In this document: in pieces, positions 1 to 12,547 of the stretch
Position numbering within the stretch: position 1 is the stretch's first letter
How the letters are laid out: each line of letters opens with the position of its first letter
Assembly: GCF_030704535.1 (NCBI RefSeq)
Contig: NC_081819.1
Location: 17,518,001-17,582,000, forward strand
Reading direction: 5' to 3'
DNA from: Vitis vinifera
Lineage: Eukaryota > Streptophyta > Magnoliopsida > Vitales > Vitaceae
DNA length: 64,000 bases
Position numbers and translations under genes: made by a program
The notes under the pieces: model-generated
Databases searched by the model: none
Seen by the model: only the letters and a program-made list of their open reading frames with translations
What the model was told of the DNA's origin: nothing

Positions 1-2950
1 GGTTAGGGGTTTGTGGATGTTGTTTTTAGCTCTAGTGTTCATGGGATGGGTATTTTGATGGGTGGATGGAGATGTGGTTGAAGTAGAAGAGATCTTAGAA
101 TTGTGTGGTTCTAGTGGTAAACGGTCGATTGGTGAAGAGGGGCGATTGACCGGTTGGGCATTTTAGGACGGATGTTGACACGAGGAATCCCTTTGTGGAG
201 GCGTATTGAGTGAGCCATTTGAAATGGTTAGAGTTTAGACCGGTGGAAGCTAATTGGGAATGAGTTGTAGGGTGGGACGAGCTAGATGAGATTGGTGAGT
301 GGTAAAGGGAAAAGTGTTTTCAAGAAATTTGACATGATGAGAAATATAGGTTTTAGAGGTGGACAGATCAAGACAGATATAGGCACTTTGTGTTGAAGAG
401 TAAGTAAGAAAAACATAAGGAGTGGAACGAGAAACAAGTTTATGTTGAGAATAAGGACGAGGCCACGGATAACATAAGCAACCGAACACCCGAAGTTTAG
501 TGTAGTTGGGTGGAGACTCAAAGAGTTTGTCAAAAGGAAATGAGAGATGTAGTGTGGGTGTGGGCATACGGTTGATGAGATATATAATAGTGGCAAAGGC
601 GTAAGTCCAAAAAGTTAGAGGCATCGATGCATGAGTGAGAAGAGATAGATCGGTTTCAACAATATGGCGATGACGTCGTTTGGAAAAACCATTATGTTCA
701 GGTGTATGTGGTGGTATAGTAAGATGTGATATACCATTGGTGGAAAGAAAATTATCAAGGGCTTGATATTCGCCACCATTATCTGAATAAAGGGTAACAA
801 TTCGGTGTTTAGATTGGTTTTTGACTAATGCCTTGAAGCACACAAAGACATCATACACATGAGATTTCCATTTAAGTGGATAATACCAAATATATCGTGT
901 ATAATGATCAACAAAAATAACATAGTATTGAAAACTATCAACAGAAGAAACAGGAGAGGTCCATACATTAGAAAATAGAAGTTCAAACGGATGAGATGAG
1001 GTTAAGGTAGAAGAAGAAAATGGAATTTTATGACTTTTATTACATGAACATGCATTATAATGTGTGGAAGAGGATAACGGACTAGACAATGATAAAAAAA
1101 AACTTAGAGACAATATTTTTCATAATAGTAAATGATGAATGACCTAGTCTAGAGTGTCACTCAGACGAAGTGGTCTTGACACTAGAAAATGCAAGCAACG
1201 GTGAAGAGGTAACAGAAGGGAATGTAGTTGACCACTCATATACGTCATCCTTAAGTTCACCCATCAAAAAGATTGTCCCCGTGTTTAGATCCTTCACTTG
1301 AAAGGCAAAGGGTGAGAATTCAACATAAACATGGTTATTAGTGCAAAATTAATAAATTGAAATTAAGTTCTTTTGCATGGAAGAGACACAAATGACATTT
1401 TGTAAAGTAAAGGTGCGAGAGGAAGTAGGTATGGTGGTAGAACAGGTATGTGTGATGGGAATGACTGATCTATCGCCGATCATGATATCATCAAATCCTT
1501 GATACGGGCTATGAAGAGAAAGATTGCTCAAGTCAGACATAACATGATGAGATGTTCCACTATCCAGAAGCCAAGTAGTAGTGTTGCCGAGAACAACATG
1601 ATTGACTCGTGGTTGCCAGGGTGTGGAGGAGTGATATCCCTGAGTGCCTTAAGGACGAGGTGTCGGGGATTGTTGATTAGTTAACATCAGAAACATCAGG
1701 CATCGCTTGGCAGTGTGTCCTTAAATACCGCATGCTTGACAACGACCCAAATAAGGTGTTTGGGTTGGCGTTGATTATGAGGAGAAAACGCAGTGGTAAG
1801 GCCTGGTTGTTGTGGAACGGTGGCTGGTGGACGCCAATTTGGACGATTCCAGAAGGCAGTAGGATTTTTCGTTGCTGGTATAGAGGAAATGGTTGAGCGG
1901 TCTGAAGAGATGCTTCTTTGTTGAGAAGTTTCTCATGGAGCTCAACAAAAGAAATTGACGTGTCATGGACATTAATTGCATCAATGACGGATTTGTACTC
2001 ATCACTTATTCCTTCAAGAACCCGATCAATAAGATCCTCATCATCAACTGGTTTCTCTAAAAGGGCAAGTGCATCGGCACGAGTTTTTATCATCTACATA
2101 TATTCACTAATTGATTTTGAGACCTTGGTACATCGCTTTAATTGTTCCTTCAATTGTTTAATATGACCACGAGATGGTTTGGCATAGGTATTGGCTAAGG
2201 TTTGCCATGCATCAAGGAAAGTGGTGGTGCGGGCAATAAGTGGTTGTAGTGAAATGGAGATAGCACCAAGGAGAGCGCTAAAGATGAGACGATCCTGACG
2301 TTTCTTAGTTGTGTATGCCAAATTTGAGGATGCAACACCAGTGACGGTGACTGTAGATGGTGGTGGAGTATGAGCGCCATCAATGAAATGATGAAGATCA
2401 TAACCTTCAAGAAGAGATTGAATTTGAATGCTCCATGTGAGATAATTGGTGGATGACAATTTGGTGATATTGGATAGATCGATTGTAAGAAGGGGATGTT
2501 AAGGATCTTGGGAGTTTTGGATGGTGATAGGATTGTTGGTGGAAGATAATGATGCACCGAAAGCCATTGAGGAGAAGGAAAAGAAAAATGAAGAAAATAC
2601 ACCCAAGAAGATTATGCTCTTAATACCATGTTGAAGTAGAGAGATGATTATTGTGAGAAACAATGGCTTGGCTTTTCCATTGATTAAGAATAAATATATA
2701 TACACAAAATCTAAAACACAAAAATAAGAAACAATCTACCCAAAACACAAAATAGGAAACAATCCTAGAATTAGGGGATTACAACAAAAATAAGAAACAA
2801 TCCTAAAATTAGCCTAAAACACAAAAATAGGAAACAATCCTAGAATTAAGGAATTACAACAAAAATAGGAAGTTACAACTAATTACAAGAATTTGAAAAT
2901 ATAAAGAAAATCTATTGTAATGAATTCTCTAATAGTTCCTTGTTGAATCT
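1..2950 (-). mobile_element. Ty1/copia LTR retrotransposon, 5' part, decayed
   Basis: Read on the minus strand, this is the 5' portion of a copia element whose remainder lies beyond the left edge. In order come an LTR (about 2950-2629), a primer-binding site at 2628-2616 (TGGTATTAAGAGC, a variant of the plant initiator-Met site), a gag region (about 2459-1680, UBN2/copia type), a gag-pre-integrase stretch (about 1540-1350) and an integrase core (about 1113-250) with the copia-type DNGGEY and EHNG motifs. Reverse transcriptase and RNase H are not in the window. The reading frames are interrupted at several points, so it is a fossil. It looks moderately old, because the protein is still easy to recognise. 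Confidence 0.9.
2629..2950 (-). repeat. 5' LTR of the copia element
   Basis: The inner edge is fixed by the primer-binding site: the LTR ends next to it with TGTTGAAG on the plus strand (TTCAACA on the element's own strand). The outer edge near 2950 is uncertain, since I could not find a clean matching terminus or target duplication. The LTR contains several imperfect copies of an AAACAATCCTA-type unit between about 2711 and 2875. The partner LTR is outside the window. Confidence 0.6.
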
Positions 2951-3870
2951 AGCATCAGGGCCTTTGGGGAGACCATTTCTAGATGCCAAAGAAAATCTCA
3001 GTTCTATGCCATGATGGAATGAGTCATATGAATGTGATAAGAAAGTCCTTCTGTGAAACCGAATATGAGTGATGGCTTGTTCCCAGAATCATTTTGGAGT
3101 TGGGTGGATATGGCAATAATAATGAGGATTTAAGGTTCGGGAATGTAGCATGGTAACCTGTTCCATTATAGGCTTATAGAAATGGGGAGCTCAGACTAAT
3201 GATCCTCATGGTGGGCAAGTTGGTTGCAATGTTAAATTGGTGCAGTCCATTGTGAATAGGCACGCGTTATATGAAAAGAGTTGCCAGGGTTTGGACATTT
3301 CTGAGAAAAATGGTATTGCTAGCAACCCTAATAGGCAGATATTGGTTATATGTAGACGCATGACTTCAACTCTCCTCTGAGTGTTTTAGTAGAATCTGAA
3401 ATAAAAGCTTGTCGGGGATCTTCTCCCGTCATTAATCAAGCTCTATTAGTTAAGTTCTAAGAAGGCATACCATGAACAACTTTTTGTGGTGGAGATCACC
3501 AACAGTGTCTTTGAGCCCCCGTCTATAATGGCCAAATGTGACCCACACCATGGCAAGTATGCAGCTTGCTGAGTGATGTACAAGGGTGATGTGGTGCCTA
3601 AGGACGCGAACGCAGATGTAGCCACCAACTCCCCCCACTTTTGCATGGCCATGCATGGCCTCCCCATCAAACCTTTGCAAAACCTACTACCACTTCACTA
3701 TCTTTCATACCCACTAAACCCATTTCTCTCACAATCTTTCGCTACCCATCCCACTAATCATAACCCATGCATTTCATACCCGCGGGTTACCCTCATTTTT
3801 TCAACCTTACCCCACTCGTTTCCTACCATCATCCTTCCCATTTCCACCTAAATTCTCCAACTACGAGGTT
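2951..3870. other. Intergenic, no supported gene
   Basis: Unique-looking sequence between the copia LTR and the cyclin fragment. A plus-strand open stretch of about 60 codons around 3205-3345 matches no family I recognise. The last 280 bp, rich in C and T, may be the old promoter and 5' UTR carried with the cyclin fragment. Confidence 0.4.
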
Positions 3871-4320
3871 ATGGCGGATCAAGAGAACTGCGTGCGGATC
3901 ACAAGGGCAGCCAAGAAGAGGGTCACTGCTGCCATGGCTGTGTTAGATTCACTGCAACTTCCACCCAACAAGAAGCGTGTGGTCTTAAAGGAGCTTCCCA
4001 ATTCATCCAACGTCGCTGCCACTCCGACTACTGTTCTCGGTTCTGAAGCCCAGAAGCAGAAGTTTGGGGCCAAGAAGAAGGTGAAGGCGACGACGGTGAT
4101 GGTGGCGTCTGATGTTGGTGCCAAGTCGGATGATCCGCAGATGGCACAAAACTCAACTTTGGGTTCATTCACTTCAACAGCTTTTAATATGTCAGTAACT
4201 CGAGCCTTGGCATTCTGGGCATTGCTTAGGTTTTTGGCGGGCATGATCTTTACCTATTTTACTACCACTGTCGGAGCTGAAACAAACCACCATGAAGCAA
4301 GTCACCCGAGACCGTACTAA
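3871..4320 (+). pseudogene. Cyclin A3-like N-terminal fragment
   Basis: The reading frame opens with MADQENCVRITRAAKKR and continues with NKKRVVLKELPN, the typical N-terminus of plant A3 cyclins (CYCA3), with its basic patch. Similarity holds for about 90 residues, up to DPQM, just before the point where a true A-type cyclin enters the SxYVxDIYxYL region and the cyclin box. From there the sequence is unrelated and the frame ends at 4320. The two cyclin-box folds are missing, so it cannot bind and activate a CDK as a normal cyclin does. It is best read as a gene fragment joined to other DNA. A short expressed protein cannot be excluded. Confidence 0.75.
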
Positions 4321-4720
4321 AAAAGGTCTTAAAATGACTAAGTTGGATTGGGGCCATCTCGTTCACCTGCAGCATATGAATCCCGCCACCATGAATGAGG
4401 ACTTCTTTATGGTCGGGTTTGTGCCACTCACATCTCGTGGGTCACAGCCATACCACGCCCTTACCATCTGGAAGCTCTCTCAATCACTGCTATCCACCCA
4501 TACCCAAGCCTCTACCAGACATCTCGGTTATCTTTTTCATCTCTATGATTGCATGGTTTGCTTACCATCCTCCATTATGGGTAGAAATAAATGGAGGGAT
4601 GGTTCCTGAAATGAATGAAATTGATGGAGCTATGGAGGTGAATGAGGATAAGCACCTTATTCATGGAATAGGTTCAGAGCATCTAAGAAATATGCTTTAA
4701 AAACACCCAGAAAGTGTGAA

Positions 4721-5135
4721 CAGGTTGAGGATTCCTAGGACAAAGGTAAACTTGTTGAATGGCTGTGCTCCCACTCCACCAAGAGTGGAGATGAGTTGAC
4801 CAGTCTTGGGGATTATATCACAGGAGAAAGCAAGAAGGTTGTTGAGAGTTCTCCATTTCTTGAAAAGCTGAAGAAGAAAGGTTATGAATTTTTATTCATG
4901 GTTGACGCCATTGATGAGTATGCAGTGGGGCATCTGAAAGAGTTTGAGGGAAGAAGCTTGTCCCTGCAACCAATGAGGGACTGAAATTTGATGAGAGTGA
5001 GGATGAGAAAAAGAAGTAGGAAGCTTTGAAGGAGAAGTTTGAGTGTCTCCGCAAGGCGATAAAGGATGTGCTCGATGACAAGGTTGAGAAAGTTGTAATT
5101 TCTGACCATGTAGTGGATTCTCCATGCTGCTTAGT
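4721..5135 (+). pseudogene. HSP90 middle-domain fragment
   Basis: Translating across frames gives a cytosolic HSP90 segment: [47 protein letters not shown], then [25 protein letters not shown]. This corresponds to roughly residues 440-610 of a chaperone of about 700 residues. It is clearly broken. There is a stop near the start of the segment, a loss of about a dozen residues between LGDY and ITGESKK, a frameshift near 4955, and a stop just after EKKK. The ATPase domain and C-terminal MEEVD are absent. It lies 0.4 kb past the cyclin fragment in the same direction. The sequence between (4321-4720) is open in places but I do not recognise it. Confidence 0.88.
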
Positions 5136-6404
5136 CACATGGTACGATGTGGAGGCTCTGTTTAGACTTGGAGTTTTGGTGTGCGACTCGAACGGGGGAG
5201 TAGGTATGTAGTAAGCCATGTGGTTTGGTGAGAGACCGCCTCCTGAATTAGGTAGACCAGTCGTGGTTCACAATCCATGCTTATTATTGGGCCTAGGGGA
5301 GTCCCTATTCCAATTGACCAACAAATTCTAGCCCATGACAATCACATCATTCATCAAAATCATGTTTTTTTATTTTTTTTGAATAAGTATGAGAAGTAAC
5401 TCAAAATGCAGAGGGAAAAAATATATCTATATATAGCCCCTCCTTGATAATAACCCACCCAATCAAAATACTGTTAAAAGTCGATAGACCATATTTTATA
5501 AACAATTTAATTTTCAACCAAAATGAGTTAAAAAAAATAATTTTTTAACTTTTGGAAGGAGAATGAATCGTAATTCTATTCCTTGTTTTTTAATTTTAAA
5601 GAATTTCTATAATTTTTAAAAATTTTAAAAATATAAGATAAGTATTTACTTATTTTATAAGAGTTATCATATTTTTATAGTCAGAGGATTTTGTCTATCA
5701 AACAAAAAAAACCGGATAATTCTATCCAAACACCACCCTATTCAGCCATAATTTTTAGGGAAAACAATATTATTTTTAAACTTAATAATCTTTTTCCCTA
5801 CATGATCTTGAGTTGATTTGACACGTTTCTACTTAAAATATTTTTAATAAAAATGTTTTTTTTATAAATATTTTTAGGAGAATTAACAGCATTATAGTTG
5901 ATTTTTTAATATTATAAGTGACTTTTTTTTTAAGTGTTTCTCAAGATTTGTCAAATAACTTTTTTTTTTTTTCATAAACACTTTTTAGTAAAAAAAAAAA
6001 ATGTTTCTTAAAATTACTAACAAAGACTCTCAAACACTTTTATGATTTAAATCCATATATTACTTATTATGTAAAAATTTTACTGGAAAAATAATTGGCT
6101 CCCATACAGGTAATAAGACCTGACCTTTCATGACATCCCATGTTACCTACCTCCAAGCAGCATGTGCAACTTGGGATTTTTCAAGGTTGTGATATTCTGA
6201 GTACAAGCAGCCTGGATCTTTGATGGAGGCAGCAAGGGAGAATGCCATGGTCATTGATCTGTGATTTTTATGTCTATTGCTGTCACATTTAGCTTTTCTG
6301 GTGGAGTGATGGAACATTAATCAGCCCCTTCTTCAGCTCTTGCTCCCGGCTGAAATGTTAATACCAAATGGCTATGTATGATTTGTTTTCTTTTTAATAA
6401 ACTA

Positions 6405-6684
6405 AGGTGTTAGTTTTTTTTTTTTTTTTTTTACTTTTTGTCCTTTTTTTTTTCTTTTTATTAACTTATTAGTTATTTCTTAAATTTTTTATTGATAAAA
6501 AAAATCAAAATATTTAGTTTTTTCTAAATACTAAAAATAATTTTTTTTTTTACTTCTTAATATTTAATAAAAATAAAATATAAAAAGCAAATAATTTAAT
6601 ATTTAACATTATTAAATACTATTTGGCTTTAAATTCTACTTAAAATTAAGTACAAAAAAAAAAAAAAAAAAAAAAAACACCACC
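6405..6684. mobile_element. Probable short MITE with T-run/A-run termini
   Basis: The ends are inverted: AGGTGTTAG followed by a long T run on the left, and a long A run followed by ACACCACC on the right. A TA dinucleotide flanks each side (6403-6404 and 6685-6686), as for Tc1/mariner or Stowaway-type insertions. It has no coding capacity. The termini are of low complexity, so the call is tentative. Confidence 0.45.
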
Positions 6685-7945
6685 TAAGTTGAGGAATCCC
6701 AATTCGATCCAGTAAAACAATTGGAAATTGACCTTTCTATCTTTTATGTGATAGGAATTTTTTTTTCCAGTCTTTTTCACTCCTAATAAGTCATTGATAA
6801 TATAACATTCATTCTCAATCATCTAAATACTATCTGTTTCGAATCTAAAAAGCCCTAAAAAGTGTCAACAGTTTAAAAAAAAAGAAAAAAAAAACTCATA
6901 TATACATATATAATTTCAATAACTTTTTCTCCAATGGAAGGAATAACACAATCATTTCTTATATAAAACACAATCTCATCCTCATCATTATGTCTTGTTG
7001 GATCATGAGATCAAACAAGCAAACACGTCTTATAAAGTTAAATAAACTCTCGCAATGGGATTGATGATTAACTTTAATACCATTTTATAATGATTTATTC
7101 CTAATCATATATAAATTATTCACTTTGAATTTAAATGGTTCTCGCGACTTTGAAATACGTTTATATGATTAGGAAAAATTCGTACATACATATATAGTGT
7201 TGAAATTTTTTATCCCATCCAATATAAAAGATCACACAAAAATAGAGAACAATGAGGCAAAGGAGGAGTTTTGGACAAGTTCCCGTTAATCACTTGGCAT
7301 TAGAGAAAAGAAGGGTAATGCCCAATGTGGTATATACCCAAGAAATGGATTGAAAGATTTAGAATATATTTGGATAGGCAAACTCAAATAGTTCTTGACA
7401 TATTAGTTCAGCGACATTCACATATGTCCAAAGAGAAGGATTTCGATATAAAAGTTGAAGAACAAATTCAATCCAAGCCCACTTTGGTTCATCCATTGTG
7501 AAGGGAGGGAATGATTTTGAGGATGGGTTGAATCCTCGTCTCAGGCCTGGCCCAGATTTTGGGATCTTTAACAAAGCCCAGGTCAAGCTGTGAGGTTATT
7601 TTAAGGTCCAAACCCAAAACCCTCTGACCATGTCAAGGCTGTTTGCGTTCCCCTCCAACCAGTCAAAAAGGTGGTCCATTTCATGCTGAATAAGAGTTTT
7701 TAATAGGGGTGAAAGTAAAATGAAAAGAAAAAATTGAAAACCCGATACAAATTAAAAACTTTCTTTCATATTTGAGTTTTCAAATATATATATTTTTTTC
7801 TGAAAATAATTGAAAACTGCTTTTGGGAACTGTTTTGAAAAAACAGTTTCTCTTTGTAACTGTTTTAAAAAATATTGGAAAGGGACCCTAGGGTTTGACA
7901 CAAATGCCTTTAAATAGCAGATTGGGACACCTACCCATATCCACA

Positions 7946-8024
7946 CCCATACCCAGTCTGAAAGATCATATGCTAAAATGCTAGCCCATACCCAGAGAGT
8001 GAAAGAGCATATGCGAAAATGCTA
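7946..8024 (+). repeat. Tandem duplication, about 39-bp unit
   Basis: Two imperfect copies lie head to tail: 7946-7983 and 7985-8024. Each begins CCCATACCCAG and ends AAAATGCTA. They differ by a few substitutions and a 2-bp length change. No coding role is seen. Confidence 0.8.
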
Positions 8025-8090
8025 CCATCTTTCTTTGTAAAATGTGGACGTAACTTAAGCTTCAATCCTCCTGCTTCCCAGAAAAATAAA

Positions 8091-8210
8091 AGCATTGTAG
8101 ATGTATATCAAGGAAGATGTGTACCAAACCTCCATGTTGCCCACCATACCAGCATTGAAGATGTAGATCAGGGAAGATGTGTACCAAACCTCCATGTTGC
8201 CCACCATACC
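8091..8210 (+). repeat. Two-copy 60-bp tandem duplication
   Basis: Units 8091-8150 and 8151-8210 differ at only a few positions, and the last 30 bp or so of each are identical. The period is 60 bp, or 20 codons, so the small plus-strand frame 8019-8237 reads it as two copies of a 20-residue segment (S-I-x-D-V-x-Q-G-R-C-V...). The protein resembles nothing I know and is probably incidental. Confidence 0.9.
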
Positions 8211-8969
8211 TTCCTGAAAGGAAGCAACAGTGAGTAGAGGACAACGTGGATGGGTGGAGTGGAAAGCTTTAACAACCACATAATCCTTAGTAGGTCCATA
8301 TCTCCCATTCCCCATAATTAAATTTGCCCTACCTCCTTTTTTGGTAGGGCCTCTCTAACCCAAAAATGATAAGAATAATGGATTGCACTAACCTTTCTTG
8401 AAATGGCTTGAAACCACCAGCCAATCGTACTCTGGTGAAAATGTAAGTTGACACCCTTGCCCAACCCACCTACCCATTGGCACACCTAATTGTTCACACA
8501 ATACCATCATAGAGGCAACTGGGTTGTCAAGAACTGAGTTTACATTCAAATGCATCCCCTTTACTTAGAAGCTCAATCGAGTTTTACAATCACAGAACTA
8601 TAATTTATTAGGATTACAAAGGGAATATCATAGACTCTACACTCAAACTAAAAGAAGACATTGTGATGGAGGATAATCAAAACCTGGCTAAAGAAACAAC
8701 CACATGACATTACAAAAACTCAAAAAGGTCTAGCAGGTGGTACAAATTCATTGAACAGTCTAGATTCAGGTTGCAGACTCAGCTGCTCCACTGAAGAAGA
8801 TAAATGCAGCAGATGAAAATTTTTATCTGCGTTTATTACGTGGCAAGAAGGCAGTGTGCAGCAACCCAAAGCTCTTAAGAGGGGATTGTTCACTATAACC
8901 TCCAAAACCAGAACCCAAATGCCAATGGCCAACAAACATTTGAGTGGCACCAGCCACTAGTAAAAAGTT

Positions 8970-11900
8970 CTAGCAAATTGATTTAGCTGCCGCTATAACA
9001 GCCTCTGCTGTTACGCCAAGCTCCTTGTACAACTTTAGTGCAGGTGCACTTGCCCCAAACCGATCAATACCAATTGACTTCCCTTTGCTCCCAACAAACT
9101 TCTCCCACCCAAATGTTGATGCAGCTTCAACGCTGACCCGGGCTGATACAGCTGCTGGCAAAACACTTTCCTTGTAAGCATCTGATTGTTCATCAAAAAG
9201 CGCCCAGCAAACCAAGGAAACAACCCTGACAGCTTTCCCTTCCTTTCTGAGTTCATCAGCTGCTTTGGCAGCAATTTCCAATTCCGAACCAGTTCCAATC
9301 AATATAACATCTGGTTTGTTGCCTGAAGAGTTGTCTGTTACGATGTAACCTCCCTTCTCAACTCCCTCAATGGATGTTCCACGAAGCTGGGAGACATCTC
9401 GCCGACCAAGGGCAAGGACTGAGGGTCTCTTCCTGTTAAGGACTGCAATCTTGTAAGCTGCAGCTGTCTCAGTCCCATCAGCAGGGCGAAGCATCAAAAT
9501 GTTGGGCATAGCCCGAAAACTTGCCAAGTGCTCTATAGGCTGATGTGTAGGTCCATCTTCTCCAAGCCCAATTGAATCGTGTGTCATAACATAGATGACT
9601 CCAGCTTCACACAAGGCAGAAATCCTCATGGCAGGTCTCAAGTAGTCAGTGAAAACAAAGAAAGTTGCACAATATGGAATAAGGCCGGGGCAGTGAAGGA
9701 CAATCCCATTGCAGATGGCTCCCATTCCATGCTCCCGAACACCAAACCTGACATTGCGCTCTTCTGGTGTGCCCTTTTGGAAGTTCCCAAACTGCTTCAT
9801 CACCGACAGGTTGGAGGAAGCAAGATCAGCACTGCCACCAAGCAGACCAGGGAGAACATTTGCAAGGGCATTTAGACATTGTTGTGATGAATTTCTCGTG
9901 GCTTCTGCTGGGCTCTCTGGAGTATACGTCTATATCAAAGCAAGAAAATTACCTTAAAAATCATCTATATTCCAATATATAACAGCATCCGTATTGACAT
10001 TTTCAAATATGTCCAAATGCAAAATTTCCAAATGACCATAAAACTAAAAAATGAAAAATAAAATTGCAAAGAAAACCGAAACAATTAAATCACTACTTAC
10101 CGGAAGTGCCTTCTCCCAACCTGCAGGTAATTCACCATTGATGAGAGACTTCAATACTGCAGCTTCTTCTTTATACTTGCGTTCGTATTCAGCAAACTGG
10201 GCATTCCATTCAGCTTCCAGAGCTGCACCTTCAGGGACATGGCGGCTCCAATGCCTAAGGAACAAAAGCAAACCAATTCATCAAGCAATCATCCATAAGC
10301 TCAATCCAAGAAGTGAAGCAAGAAAATTTATGTCTTTTGTTAATGCCCTTACTTCTTGACATCCTCGGGTACATGGAAAGGCTCATATGGCCATCGAAGG
10401 TTCTTCCTTGTGGCATCCAACTCCTTAGGACCTAGTGCACTTCCATGTACACTGTATGAGTTTGACTTGTTTGGGGATCCATAACCAATGGTTGTAGTCA
10501 CCTGTTAAAGGTAATATAAAAGTTAGCAAAAGGATAGCACTGGTTTGGAAGAGAACAAACCCAATAATTTAATATTGTGTCTAAAAACAACTTGAATGAA
10601 GAATCATATCTCTTCTTATAAAGAGACTATATTGTTCCAAGTCTTTACTTTAAAAGTTAACCCTCCTTAATGTTGCTTTCCAGAAACGTAATGTTACGCG
10701 TATGTAAAAATTGTTAGACCTTGATTAAAGTGGGTTTGTCTTTGACAGTCTTTGCTTCCTTGATGGCAGCACGAATCTCATCATAGCCAGTATTTCCATT
10801 CTTCACCCAGATAACATGCCAACCAAGAGCCTCAAAACGTAAGTCAACATTCTCCGTGAAAGCAATCTCAGTGTCACCATCAATAGAGATGTGGTTATCA
10901 TCATACAAAGCTATCAGCTTCCCAAGACCCCAATGTCCAGCAAGTGAACAAGCTTCATGTGCAACACCCTCCATTTGACAACCATCCCCCAGTATCACGT
11001 ATCTAAGGAAATGCCAATACCAATGAGCCAAACAATATAAGAGCATACGTACATTTCAGATCTATCTAAAGAGCACTGAAAAACACAACAACATTTGATA
11101 AGCTGTTTACGTGTAGTGATCAACAATCTCATTGTCTGGTTTGTTGAATCGAGCAGCCAAGTGCCTCTCCGCAAGAGCCAAGCCAACAGCATTGGCAATA
11201 CCCTGACCAAGAGGACCTACACAAAGGGAAGGATGTGCCCAGATGAACAACAACGCCTCTGTTGTATGGTTCAGCAAACAAAACAGATTTAACATTCAAG
11301 ACTAGAATCTAACCAGTAGTGACTTCAACACCAGGTGTCTCAAAATTTTCTGGGTGACCAGGTGTTGTGCTTCCCCATTGACGGAAACTTTTCAAGTCTT
11401 CTTCCTATTAATTCATCCAAAACACAAAATTTCAGGAACGAAGACACCTCAAATGGATCTCATAGCAACAAAACTAAGCTCAGAAAAATAAATAAATAAA
11501 TAAATAACCACATCTAACTCAAAAATTAAAATAAGAAGGGAAGAAAACGTCATTTCCACCACAAACAATTTGCTTCATCCCCATGTAGAGAGAGAACTGT
11601 AGTCAGTATGAAACAAAAAAGGAAAAAAAACTGCTGAAAATGGGATCACTTGTACATCAATCAAAAGAAAAGTTAAAAAATTCTACCCCATTTGCTTTGG
11701 TTTCTAAAAAAAGCTACTTTGTTGTCCATAAAGCAAACAACTACTTATCTATCCTTTACCGGTGTTTCCAAAAAAAAATATATATATACTAAACAATAAT
11801 ATATAAAGAATCCTAGAATAAAAACCCAGAAGAATTATCAACTTTACTTCAGATTGATAGAGTGCCCAACAAATTTTCTGAAGCATTTTGTTGGAAAATG

Positions 11901-12547
11901 CTTTTCATAATCTGATCCAAAAACAAAATGCAAATTTTCCCCATAGGCAAAAAAACAGAGATCCATTTTTGATTCGTACTTTGGCAAAACCACATAAAGA
12001 TCCGAACACATACAGAGCAAGCTCCCAAAGAAAGTTAAGGAAATGCACAAACCCTGACACTGTCGTAGCCAGCAAGGTGAAGCAGAGCGTACTGAAGCAT
12101 GCATCCATGTCCGGCAGAGAGAACAAAGCGATCACGATTGAACCAGTAGGGGTTCTTGGGGTTAAACTTCATGAACTCATCGTATAAAACATGGCCCATT
12201 GGAGCACAACCCATTGGCAAACCCGGGTGACCCGAGTTCGCCTTCTCCACCGAATCGACGGCCAGAAACCGGATGGTGTTCACCGATTTCTCGATCAAGG
12301 TAGTTTCCGTCTTCTCCAAGGTCTCCACCGAAGCAGCCTGCACCGCCAATCTCCGGCACAGCCTCCGCCGAGCTGAGCCGAGGCGAGAAGGGCATGAAGC
12401 AGCTGAGGTGGTGGATTTGAGGCCGGAGAAGGTGGGAATAGTGAATGACCGCAGGGGTAGGCGATCAGAGGAATTAGTGGAGCCGCGGTGGTTGAGGGCT
12501 CCGGCGACAATGGCTTGAGAAATGGAGAGAGAAGACGAAGAAGCCAT
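8970..12547 (-). CDS. TKL: Transketolase, chloroplastic
   Basis: Thiamine-diphosphate enzyme of the Calvin-Benson cycle and the plastid oxidative pentose phosphate pathway. It moves two-carbon ketol units between sugar phosphates in the stroma. Seven exons join in phase: 12547-12053, 11404-11314, 11216-11111, 11002-10720, 10501-10353, 10254-10101, 9929-8970. The product is 745 aa, the usual length for plastid forms. Residues 1 to about 70 (rich in Ser and Arg, ending near LAVQAAS) form the transit peptide. Visible motifs are SGHPG (105-109), AGHG (145-148), the diphosphate-binding GDG (236-238) and the catalytic Glu in GVREHGMG (Glu492). The C-terminal transketolase domain ends at KSIC. The start is the first ATG and begins a clean transit peptide. 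All introns are GT..AG. No defect is seen. Confidence 0.97.

Larger units (their letters stand above)
5136..8690. other. Intergenic, AT-rich, with a MITE and tandem duplications
   Basis: No gene is supported. From 5340 to 7250 the sequence is very AT-rich with long A and T runs. A probable MITE lies at 6405-6684. Two separate tandem duplications occur at 7946-8024 and 8091-8210. Positions about 8590-8969 are probably the 3' UTR and downstream flank of transketolase. Confidence 0.6.

Noticed and set aside
3205-3345. Open plus-strand stretch of about 60 codons
   Set aside because: No start codon, splice context or recognisable domain.
9579-9982. Plus-strand open frames opposite transketolase exon 7
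   Set aside because: They are antisense shadows of a strongly conserved coding exon and have no domain of their own.
8970-12547. A metabolic cluster of transketolase and arginase
   Set aside because: The genes are 24 kb apart with DNA-repair and tRNA-modification genes between, and nothing in the sequence links them functionally.
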